Shown here one piece after another: positions 1-6,875 of a DNA stretch of 11,591 nucleotides. Position 1 is the first letter of the stretch. Every line of letters starts with the position of its first letter. The position numbers and the translations under genes are program-made. The notes below the pieces were generated by a model that had not been told where the DNA came from, made no database searches, and saw only the letters and a list, made by a program, of their open reading frames with translations. This DNA comes from JAPUME01 sp964605715 (GTDB taxonomy: Bacteria > Acidobacteriota > Terriglobia > UBA7540 > JAPUME01), in NCBI GenBank assembly GCA_964605715.1, contig CAZSDV010000063.1:1-11591 (forward strand), given 5' to 3'.

Positions 1-354
1 CCGGAAAACAATAGGGGCTGAGCCTTTAAAAACAATTACCGTTTATGGCTCCACTCCACCATACGGGTTACTTGCCCGCTACAATCTAAGGCCTACTTAT
101 ATTAGTTTTTCTTTACAGCTAAACCCTAATTGTGCCCAATGGGGGTTTTTGGGGGTCAATCGGGGAATTTGGAAATCTAACGGTAACTGCCTAATTTCAG
201 TGAAAATTAAATATTTCCAGGGATTTTGAGAGATCTGCAGCGTGCATAATTTAGGGTAAGGAATGATAACTACAACCTCCCTCGTAAAACTTAACCACTC
301 CACTAAGAAACTCCGTGTTATGGTGTGGGCGGAACGCCTCCACTTGAACCGCAA
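1..354. other. Intergenic region upstream of queG, no gene recognised
   Basis: This stretch is rich in A/T with several G and C homopolymer runs (for example around 140-155). An 85-codon reading frame exists on the minus strand (97-354), but its translation has no recognisable domain and it overlaps the queG start region, so I do not call it. I looked for a preQ1-type riboswitch, a tRNA and a clear sigma70 promoter and found none I can defend. The queG promoter is presumably here. Confidence 0.5.
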
Positions 355-1464
355 ATGTTAACCAGCCTACTCGTTAAGAAAAAAACTCTCGAGGCCGGAT
401 TTGATCTGGTTGGGATTTCCCCAGCTAATATGTTTAATGCCAACCAAAAAGGTGGTCATGGTGATCTGCAGTTTGCGCGGGAGTGGTGGAAAAAGGGGTT
501 CGGCGGTAAGATGAACTACTTAGCAAACCCTAAGCGGGAAGACCCGCGCCGGGTATTGCCTGATGTACGTTCAGTGATCTGCGTTGGGCTAGTTTACAAC
601 ACTCCTTTTCCCCGCTCGGGCGATGTGAATTCTAGTGAAGTACCCCGAGGGTGGATTTCTCGTTATGCCTGGGGCGAAGATTACCACCGAATTCTCAAGC
701 GCAAGCTCGATTCGCTTTGTCGAGTGCTGCGGGAAACAGCCCCTAAAGTCAACCTGATTCCTTGTATCGATACTGGGCCCATAGTTGAACGCGCCTTTGG
801 TCGCTTTAGCGGTATTGGCTGGATGGGAAAGAATACCTGCCTTATAGATACCAAAAAGGGATCATGGTTTTTCTTGGGGGTGATTTTGACTGACCTCGAT
901 CTCACACCGGACACTCCTGCGCCTGACCGTTGCGGAAGCTGCACAAAATGCCTGGAGGCGTGTCCCACCGGGGCATTTGTTGCCCCGTACGTGATGGATT
1001 CCTCTCGTTGCATATCTTACTTTACTATCGAGCTCCGTGGGACAATCCCTGAATCTTTTCGGGAATCAATGACCAACCATATCTTCGGGTGCGACATCTG
1101 CCAAGACGTATGTCCGTGGAACAGGAAGGTGGACACTACCAGGGAAGACGCATTTTTACCCCTTCCCTTAACCAGCAATACTAAATTTCCCGGAGAACAT
1201 GAAACTCTATTCCATCCGCGCCTCGAAACACTAGCGTCTTTGAGTGAGCTAGAGTTTAAAAAGCTGTTCCGCCTATCTCCCTTGAAACGAACAAAATATC
1301 TCGGTTGGCTGCGAAACCTAACAATTGCCATGGGGAATTCGGCCGATGCAAAATTTATACCGTGGCTTGAAGAACAGGCAGAAAAAACTAACAAGAATGT
1401 AATTTTACGTGAACACGCTCAATGGGCAGTCAGTAAGCTGCGAAAAGTCTTCCCAAAAACCTAG
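355..1464 (+). CDS. queG: Epoxyqueuosine reductase QueG
   Basis: QueG catalyses the last step of queuosine synthesis, reducing epoxyqueuosine to queuosine in the wobble position of GUN-anticodon tRNAs. It is a cytoplasmic cobalamin and iron-sulfur enzyme. Numbered from Met at 355 (369 residues), the N-terminal DUF1730-type domain carries RYAWGEDYH (103-111) and IDTGPIVERAFGRFSGIGWMG, in which Asp139 corresponds to the family's proposed catalytic acid. A double 4Fe-4S module follows: CGSCTKCLEACP (Cys193, 196, 199, 203), Cys219, then GCDICQDVCPWN (Cys246, 249, 253), giving the full set of eight cysteines. The C-terminal part is a helical, HEAT-like tail. I chose the ATG at 355 because MLTSLLVKKK resembles the usual QueG start; an in-frame GTG at 325 would add ten unconserved residues. 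Neither start has a strong Shine-Dalgarno. The transporter gene follows within about 65 bp on the same strand. No other queuosine gene is in view. Confidence 0.95.
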   Translation: MLTSLLVKKKTLEAGFDLVGISPANMFNANQKGGHGDLQFAREWWKKGFGGKMNYLANPKREDPRRVLPDVRSVICVGLVYNTPFPRSGDVNSSEVPRGWISRYAWGEDYHRILKRKLDSLCRVLRETAPKVNLIPCIDTGPIVERAFGRFSGIGWMGKNTCLIDTKKGSWFFLGVILTDLDLTPDTPAPDRCGSCTKCLEACPTGAFVAPYVMDSSRCISYFTIELRGTIPESFRESMTNHIFGCDICQDVCPWNRKVDTTREDAFLPLPLTSNTKFPGEHETLFHPRLETLASLSELEFKKLFRLSPLKRTKYLGWLRNLTIAMGNSADAKFIPWLEEQAEKTNKNVILREHAQWAVSKLRKVFPKT

Positions 1465-1530
1465 GTTGGGCCGTTAATTTTTGGGTGACACCCGCCTTCC
1501 CAAGTGTTAGATTTCAGCGTCGCTAATCCA

Positions 1531-3000
1531 ATGGGTCAAGAAGAGAAGCTTGAAAGCCCGAGAACCGATAGAGGTCAGATGCCTGCCTGGCAGGTGGATG
1601 AGCTCCCAGAACCCCCGCCGGTAAAATTTCGTAATATCCGACGTATGGTTGGGCCAGGTGCAATCTTGCTAGCCGCAAGCATCGGTGGTGGCGAATGGCT
1701 TGCTGGACCCGCAGCTGTCGTGCAGTACGGGCCATCTATTTTGGGCGTGGTAACTATCGCAATCGTCCTCCAGGTGATCCTCAACCTTGAGGCCATCCGT
1801 TACACGCTCTACACAGGCGAGCCCATCTATGGCGGCTTCCTCCGGCTCTGGCCAGGACCTCGGCTCTGGGCACCCGTATATGCACTGCTCGCCTTCGTGC
1901 AGCTTGCTTGGCCGGCGCTTGCTGCATCAGCTGCGGTAACCCTGATTGCGGGCTTCATTGGCAGGCTACCGACTGAAGCCAACGAAACTACAATGCACTG
2001 GTTGGGAACGATTCTCATGTTGCTTGTGGTGGCAATTCTTTCCTTAGGGGGAACCATTGAACGGATGCTTGAGTTTGTCTCCATAATCATGGTTGGCATG
2101 GTGATCTTGTTCTTATTGGTGGTGAATATCTTCTTTATCCCCTGGGAGGGATGGGTAAGAACCTTTGTGGGTTTCTTCCAGCTTTCCGGTTTCCAAGGAA
2201 ACTTAAATTGGCCCCTAATGGGAACTCTCGCTGCTACGGCTGCCTGCGGTGGGGTTGGCAATTTAACCATTACAAATTGGATGCGAGATAAGGGCTATGG
2301 AATGGGAGCACGGACCGGAGCTATTCCCTCTGCTATCGCAGGGCGTAAGGTGGAGTTCTCGCACTCCGGAAAAATTTTTGAGGTAACGCCCATGAGCCTT
2401 AGCCACTGGAAGACTTGGTGGCGCTATGTTCACATTGATCAGATTTGGCTATGGGGGGTTGGTGCCTTTGTGGGGATGTTTCTGAATGTGAATCTAGCAG
2501 GGGCAGTGATCCCACAAGGGACAGAGTTAAAGGGAATGGGGATCGGAGTATACCAAGCACAATTCCTGGCCGATAAAATTTGGCCTGGATTTTGGATTCT
2601 GACATTGGTAAATGGGTTCTGGATCGTCTTCTCAACACAGCTAGGGAATACCGATATCTTGGTGCGCAGCGTAACTGACGTGTTGTGGATGGGTAGCAAA
2701 CGAGTGCGCGATTGGAGTAAGGGAAGGGTCCAGGCAGTCTACTACACAATTTTAATGGTCTACACTTTTCTTGCGCTGTTCGCCATACGGATTGGAAACC
2801 CCTTGGACCAATTTAAAATTGTGGCAAATGTCGCTGGATTCGTCCTTGTTATAAGCGGTATTCAGATTTTTCTCGTCAACCGAAAATACCTACCTCGTCC
2901 ACTTCAGGGATCCTGGTGGAGGCAGGTAGGGCTACTTTCTTGCGCCTTGTTCTACGCTTTATTTTTTATCCGCGTCATGTTTTCAATTATCTTTAAGTAG
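1531..3000 (+). CDS. Divergent Nramp-like membrane transporter
   Basis: This is a predicted polytopic inner-membrane protein of 489 residues with a hydrophilic, proline-rich N-terminus (about residues 1-40) followed by roughly eleven hydrophobic segments. Its size, the GPG start of TM1 (about residue 41) and the helix spacing resemble Nramp (SLC11) proteins, which move divalent metals with protons. The diagnostic motifs are changed. The TM1 DPGN motif is replaced by a GGGEW segment (52-56), and the TM6 region around MGTLAATAACGGVGN (230-244) has no MPH. Metal specificity, and even metal transport, therefore cannot be assumed. A long loop of about 55 residues lies between the sixth and seventh segments. 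I used the ATG at 1531; an in-frame GTG at 1504 would add nine residues, and neither has a clear ribosome-binding site. It probably shares a transcript with queG and converges on gyrB. The family call is fairly sure; the substrate is unknown. Confidence 0.75.
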   Translation: MGQEEKLESPRTDRGQMPAWQVDELPEPPPVKFRNIRRMVGPGAILLAASIGGGEWLAGPAAVVQYGPSILGVVTIAIVLQVILNLEAIRYTLYTGEPIYGGFLRLWPGPRLWAPVYALLAFVQLAWPALAASAAVTLIAGFIGRLPTEANETTMHWLGTILMLLVVAILSLGGTIERMLEFVSIIMVGMVILFLLVVNIFFIPWEGWVRTFVGFFQLSGFQGNLNWPLMGTLAATAACGGVGNLTITNWMRDKGYGMGARTGAIPSAIAGRKVEFSHSGKIFEVTPMSLSHWKTWWRYVHIDQIWLWGVGAFVGMFLNVNLAGAVIPQGTELKGMGIGVYQAQFLADKIWPGFWILTLVNGFWIVFSTQLGNTDILVRSVTDVLWMGSKRVRDWSKGRVQAVYYTILMVYTFLALFAIRIGNPLDQFKIVANVAGFVLVISGIQIFLVNRKYLPRPLQGSWWRQVGLLSCALFYALFFIRVMFSIIFK

Positions 3001-3057
3001 ATGGATGGGGTTAGGGCTGGTAAGCTGTTGGTAGGTTGTTGGATCGTGGGCTATTAA

Positions 3058-5472
3058 TTATACATCCAGGTTCCTTACATCTAATGCGTTTTCTTCAATA
3101 AACCTCCGCCGAGGTTCAACCACATCACCCATAAGAGTGGTAAAAATCTCATTGGTTTCGACCGCATCCTCCACACGAACCTGCAGCAGCGCACGTGCTT
3201 CGGCATCCATTGTGGTTTTCCATAACTGATCAGGGTTCATCTCACCTAAACCTTTAAATCGCTGCACGGTGAGGGCTTTCTTGCCGGAAATAACAAGATG
3301 CTCTAAAAGCTCCACTCGGTCCTCAATTCTTATTTTCGTGCCGTTCATCTCAATCACGAAGGGAGGGCGATCGTGCTTGCTAACCCGCTGATGTAAAACT
3401 ATAAGGCGCTTGAAATCAGCCGAAGAGATCAGTTTCCAGTCGACCTTTCCTTTGTGTGCGCTTGCCGTCTGTAGGGTGTACATGTACTTAGCGCTTTCCT
3501 TGCCCTTATCAGTCTCAACTAGTCCCTTTACCCCTGCAACCTTCAACTGTTTTGCTAGTTGCTGGAGACGGGCAGGATTGTCAAATTCTGCCTTCTTTTC
3601 TAGTCCAATTTTCAGCAGGGCGTCTACAACGCGAGCATCTCCCACCCTCCTTCCTACCTTTGACAGCATCTCAGTATATTCCGTCAGTGCCATCAGAAAA
3701 TTTGTTAAATCGCCACCTTGAAGGCGTACTCTTTTTTTCTTGTCGCCAACCTCTAAGGTGTGGTCTTCGGTAGCTCGCCGCATGAGCTCTCGACGAAACT
3801 CCTTCTCGTCTCGGATATAGCGACTTGCTCGGCCCTTTCGGATCAAAAAAAGTGGTGGCTGGGCAATGTATATATGACCACGCTCAACCAGCTCCGGCAT
3901 TTGGCGATAGAAAAAAGTCAATAGCAGGGTCCGGATATGGGAACCATCCACATCCGCATCAGTCATAATGATTACCTTGCTATAGCGGAGCCTCGCAACA
4001 TCAAAATCATCTTTTCCGATCCCTGTGCCGAGGGCGGTGATTAAGGCACGGATCTCCTCGTGCCCAAGCATTTTGTCGAAACGTGCTTTCTCAACATTGA
4101 GTATTTTCCCCTTCAAGGGGAGAATGGCCTGGTAGCGGCGATCCCGCCCCTGTTTGGCAGAACCTCCGGCAGACTCTCCTTCGACTAAAAATAGCTCGCA
4201 GCGCTCAGGATCTCTTTCTTGGCAATCAGCTAGTTTGCCAGGCAACCCCCCTGAATCAAGCGCCCCTTTGCGTCGGGTAAGTTCGCGGGCCTTCCGGGCT
4301 GCCTCACGTGCGCGGGCAGCCTCTATAGCCTTTGAGCAAATATGTTTTCCAAGTGCGGGCGTTTTTTCGAAAGAAGACATTAGTCGCTCGTAAACAAAAC
4401 TTGCGACTGCGCTTTGAATATCGCTGTTCAGTTTTCCTTTGGTCTGGCCCTCAAACTGCGGCTGTGGAAGCTTCACGCTAATTACAGCCACTAACCCTTC
4501 CCTAACGTCTTCCCCTGTTAGGTTTTCCTTGAGGTTTTTGAATAGGTTTTCGCGCTGACCGAAATTATTAATGGCACGGGTTAGGGCTGACCGGAAGCCA
4601 GAAAGGTGGGTGCCCCCATCCACTGTGTTGATGTTGTTTGCAAATGTGAAAAATGTCTCTGCATACCCGTCATTGTACTGAAGGGAAAACTCCACAGTAA
4701 GATTCTCTCGCGACACCTCTGCATAGACAGGCTTTGAATGTAGAACCGACTTGTTTTTGTTTAAGTGTTTGACGAATTCCGAAATGCCACCTTTATACTG
4801 AAACTCATGAGATTTTCCAGTACGCTCATCCTGTATAGTGATCTTAAGGCCTTTGTTTAAAAAAGAGAGCTCGCGGAGGCGTTGGGAAAGGGTGTCAAAG
4901 TGAAAATCGATTTTTTCAAAAATCTCTGGGTCAGGCCGAAAACTTACCCGCGTTCCTTGTTTTTTGGTTGCCTTCCCTCGCTTTAAGGGCAAGAGAGGGA
5001 CCCCCCGCTTGTATTGTTGATGGTAAATAAACCCTTCCCGCCATATCTCTAGGGTTAGCCACTCAGAGAGCGCGTTTACAACCGAAACCCCCACCCCATG
5101 AAGGCCACCAGAGATTTTGTAGCTGTCAGTGTCAAACTTTCCTCCGGCATGTAGCACGGTCATCACGACCTCAGCCGCCGACCGCCCCTCCTCCTTGTGC
5201 CTGTCCACAGGTATGCCGCGCCCGTTATCCTGCACCACAATTGAGGAATCGGGTTTAATTGCCACGGAAACAGTGTCACAGAAACCAGCCAGGGCCTCGT
5301 CCACTGAGTTGTCCACAACCTCGTAAACCAGGTGGTGTAACCCCTGTTCACCAGTCGACCCAATGTACATGGCAGGCCGCTTGCGCACGGCCTCGAGGTC
5401 TCCCAGCACCTTAATGCTTTCCGCGCCATAGGCATTTTTTCTTGAACTCTTCTTTTTTATTTTTTTATCCAA
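3058..5472 (-). CDS. gyrB: DNA gyrase subunit B
   Basis: GyrB is the ATPase subunit of DNA gyrase (A2B2), which introduces negative supercoils ahead of replication forks. The protein has 804 residues. The GHKL ATPase domain shows EVVDN with the catalytic Glu51 and Asn55, QDNGRGIP (Asp82), the glycine-rich lid SGGLHGVGVSVVNALS (about 121-136) and the transducer QTKGKL with Lys345. The TOPRIM domain has EGESAGGSA (Glu431) and the metal site DADVDGSH (Asp505, 507, 509). QRFKGLGEMNPDQLW (737-751) and the tail MGDVVEPRRRFIEENAL are standard. About 145 residues (roughly 548-690) lie between QPPLFLIRKG and the tail, as in the long E. coli-type GyrB; the short type of about 640 residues lacks this insert. 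The start is TTG at 5472, chosen because the conserved NAYGAESIKVL block begins a few residues later and a GAGGGTGG purine run sits about 7 nt upstream. It lies 68 bp after dnaN, same strand, probably cotranscribed. Confidence 0.98.
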   Translation of the reverse strand: MDKKIKKKSSRKNAYGAESIKVLGDLEAVRKRPAMYIGSTGEQGLHHLVYEVVDNSVDEALAGFCDTVSVAIKPDSSIVVQDNGRGIPVDRHKEEGRSAAEVVMTVLHAGGKFDTDSYKISGGLHGVGVSVVNALSEWLTLEIWREGFIYHQQYKRGVPLLPLKRGKATKKQGTRVSFRPDPEIFEKIDFHFDTLSQRLRELSFLNKGLKITIQDERTGKSHEFQYKGGISEFVKHLNKNKSVLHSKPVYAEVSRENLTVEFSLQYNDGYAETFFTFANNINTVDGGTHLSGFRSALTRAINNFGQRENLFKNLKENLTGEDVREGLVAVISVKLPQPQFEGQTKGKLNSDIQSAVASFVYERLMSSFEKTPALGKHICSKAIEAARAREAARKARELTRRKGALDSGGLPGKLADCQERDPERCELFLVEGESAGGSAKQGRDRRYQAILPLKGKILNVEKARFDKMLGHEEIRALITALGTGIGKDDFDVARLRYSKVIIMTDADVDGSHIRTLLLTFFYRQMPELVERGHIYIAQPPLFLIRKGRASRYIRDEKEFRRELMRRATEDHTLEVGDKKKRVRLQGGDLTNFLMALTEYTEMLSKVGRRVGDARVVDALLKIGLEKKAEFDNPARLQQLAKQLKVAGVKGLVETDKGKESAKYMYTLQTASAHKGKVDWKLISSADFKRLIVLHQRVSKHDRPPFVIEMNGTKIRIEDRVELLEHLVISGKKALTVQRFKGLGEMNPDQLWKTTMDAEARALLQVRVEDAVETNEIFTTLMGDVVEPRRRFIEENALDVRNLDV

Positions 5473-5540
5473 CCTGGATCCACCCTCTCATCCAAAACAA
5501 GCCTTTTCCACTTTAGCCTTTGTGCTCACATCCCACTCAC

Positions 5541-6656
5541 TCACATTCGCATGGGCATCACAACATACCGATACCGGTATGGGAGATCGCCGATGGGCCG
5601 AAGCTGCCCTGCGCTATTTTCATCTTTAAGCTCCAGAGCAACGGTTCCTTCGTTGTCAAGTGACCCAAAAAAGTCCAACAAATACTGAAAATTAAATCCA
5701 ATCTCAATGGGTTCTTTCTTATATTTTATTTCAAGCATCTCTTTTGCTTCTCCATAATCTCCACTCGAAGAAGAAATCTCAAGGCGTCCCTCGCTCACCT
5801 GAAAACGAATGCCGTGAGATCTCTCGTCAGCCAACAGCGCAACCCTCCTAACGGCTGCCCAGATTAAACCAGAGTTCAGCTCTAGCACCTTGTCGTTTCC
5901 TGATGGCAACACGGCCTCATAATTTGGAAACTGTCCGGTCGACATTCTGGAAGTTAACAGCCTCTCTCCCACGCGGAAAAAAATATGATTTTCTTCGCGG
6001 AAAAATTCCACCGGTAAATCTTTATCTGCCTCATTAAGCATCCGCTGCAGCTCTCCCATTGCTTTTTTCGGAACCAATATGCGCATCTCGTGGTCCAGCC
6101 CTTTAATGGAAGCTTGGTGTTCCAGGTGGGTTAGTCTGTGTCCATCAGTGGCTACCATAGTAACCGCATCAGGCTTAAGTATCATCAGGGCTCCATTTAG
6201 TGTGTATCGGGACTCTTCGGTTGAAATCGCATAGATGGTTTTGTCAATCGTCTTTAGCAGTACACCTGCAGGAAGAGTTGCTGATGTTTCTGGAAGCTTC
6301 GGGAGTGCTGGGAAGTTTTCCCGCTCCATCCCTGCCAACTTAAACGTAGACCTCTCGCATGTTAGCTGGACCCAGTTATTTTTTATCGACTTGATCTTAA
6401 TCTCAGCATCCGGAAGCGCGCGGATAATCTCCCAAAGCCTCTTTGCCGGAACAGTGCAAGAGCCTTCCTTGGTTACCTTGGCTTTACAGTGTAAGAGAAC
6501 CCCCAGTTCTAAGTTTGTCGCGCTTACGTCAACGTATTCTTTGTGGGATTCTAAAAGGAGGTTGGCTAGAATGGGGACAGTTGTTTTTTTCTCGACAACC
6601 CCTTGAGTCAGACTTAGTTCGCGAAGAAATTCACTTTTTTTTACGGAAAACTCCAT
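5541..6656 (-). CDS. dnaN: DNA polymerase III beta sliding clamp
   Basis: DnaN forms the ring-shaped dimer that encircles DNA and tethers replicative polymerase and repair proteins. The protein has 371 residues, the normal length for three consecutive clamp folds (about 1-120, 128-248 and 250-371). Visible family features include VPILANLLLES near the N-terminus, the VATDGHRL segment in the second domain (beside the hydrophobic pocket that binds clamp-interaction motifs), FPNYEAVLP near the third domain and the C-terminal YRYVVMPMRM, which lines the pocket. The ATG at 6656 has an AGG about 8 nt upstream (GTAGGTAACATAT-ATG). The upstream 219-bp gap to dnaA is longer than needed for a promoter and contains origin-like elements. 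gyrB follows directly; recF, which often sits here, is absent. Confidence 0.97.
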   Translation of the reverse strand: MEFSVKKSEFLRELSLTQGVVEKKTTVPILANLLLESHKEYVDVSATNLELGVLLHCKAKVTKEGSCTVPAKRLWEIIRALPDAEIKIKSIKNNWVQLTCERSTFKLAGMERENFPALPKLPETSATLPAGVLLKTIDKTIYAISTEESRYTLNGALMILKPDAVTMVATDGHRLTHLEHQASIKGLDHEMRILVPKKAMGELQRMLNEADKDLPVEFFREENHIFFRVGERLLTSRMSTGQFPNYEAVLPSGNDKVLELNSGLIWAAVRRVALLADERSHGIRFQVSEGRLEISSSSGDYGEAKEMLEIKYKKEPIEIGFNFQYLLDFFGSLDNEGTVALELKDENSAGQLRPIGDLPYRYRYVVMPMRM

Positions 6657-6672
6657 ATATGTTACCTACTCT

Positions 6673-6692
6673 TTCTAAGTAATATTATTAAC
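6673..6692. other. AT-rich candidate DNA unwinding element
   Basis: This 20-bp stretch between the triplet run and dnaN is almost entirely A/T (AAGTAATATTATTAAC within it). It directly adjoins the TAG-triplet run on its dnaN side, which is where the first melted region is expected in a trio-type origin. It also lies upstream of the dnaN start, so it may simply be part of the dnaN leader or promoter. Confidence 0.4.
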
Positions 6693-6710
6693 TAGTAGTA
6701 ACAGTAGTAG
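6693..6710 (+). repeat. DnaA-trio-like run of six triplets
   Basis: On the plus strand the sequence is TAG TAG TAA CAG TAG TAG: four exact TAG, one TAA and one CAG, uninterrupted. DnaA-trio elements are tandem TAG-type triplets (written 3'-GAT-5' in the literature) that bind the DnaA AAA+ domain as single strand during origin opening. The strand and the position on the dnaN side of the boxes agree with that role. The assignment is by sequence and position only. Confidence 0.55.
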
Positions 6711-6772
6711 CCAATAAGCTTTGGAAGGTTAATTAACTGTCTTCCTTTGTTAGGGAAGCGGCGCAACCTTAA

Positions 6773-6781
6773 TGTGCATAT
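6773..6781 (-). promoter_or_regulatory. DnaA-box-like site (one mismatch)
   Basis: On the minus strand this reads ATATGCACA, which differs from TTATNCACA at the first base only. It has the same orientation as the two boxes further right and is the one nearest the TAG-triplet run, about 63 bp away. Confidence 0.4.
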
Positions 6782-6803
6782 CTTGCCGTCCGCTGAGTAA
6801 TGC

Positions 6804-6812
6804 TGTGCAAAA
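6804..6812 (-). promoter_or_regulatory. DnaA box TTTTGCACA
   Basis: On the minus strand this reads TTTTGCACA, a match to the relaxed consensus TTWTNCACA. It is the middle of three co-oriented sites in the dnaA-dnaN gap. Confidence 0.5.
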
Positions 6813-6856
6813 CATAACCCAACTACACCTTTCATACCAGGCGATAATAGGTGCTC

Positions 6857-6865
6857 TGTGGAAAA
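6857..6865 (-). promoter_or_regulatory. DnaA box TTTTCCACA
   Basis: On the minus strand this reads TTTTCCACA, one base from the strong box TTATCCACA and within the relaxed consensus TTWTNCACA. It lies 10 bp downstream of the dnaA stop codon and is the best of the three sites. Confidence 0.55.
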
Positions 6866-6875
6866 GATTGCAAGC

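Larger units (their letters stand above)
6673..6865. other. oriC: Putative replication origin (oriC) in the dnaA-dnaN gap
   Basis: The gap between dnaA and dnaN holds, in the order read on the dnaA-coding strand, three DnaA-box-like nonamers in one orientation, then CTACTACTGTTACTACTA (the complement of a TAG-triplet run), then an AT-rich stretch. Boxes, trio and unwinding region in this order relative to dnaA and dnaN match the layout I recall for Bacillus subtilis and other bacteria with a DnaA-trio. Two boxes fit TTWTNCACA exactly (TTTTCCACA and TTTTGCACA); the third has one mismatch. The weak points are that no box lies immediately next to the trio (about 60 bp separates them) and that the perfect box TTATCCACA is missing. 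The other candidate, the region upstream of dnaA (8223-8578), shows no box of this quality. Confidence 0.6.

Noticed and set aside
97..354. 85-codon minus-strand frame upstream of queG
   Set aside because: No recognisable domain, odd composition, covers the queG start region; likely chance in low-complexity sequence.
681..1394. Minus-strand frames of 110 and 125 codons inside queG
   Set aside because: They are antisense shadows of queG, which shows strong family motifs in its own frame.
1483..1493. GGGTGACACCC palindrome between queG and the transporter as a terminator
   Set aside because: The stem is about 4-5 bp with a minimal loop and is not followed by a T run; the downstream gene is close and co-oriented.
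3001..3057. Bidirectional terminator between the transporter and gyrB
   Set aside because: Convergent genes make one likely, but I could find no stem of 6 bp or more with T-rich flank in this 57-bp gap.
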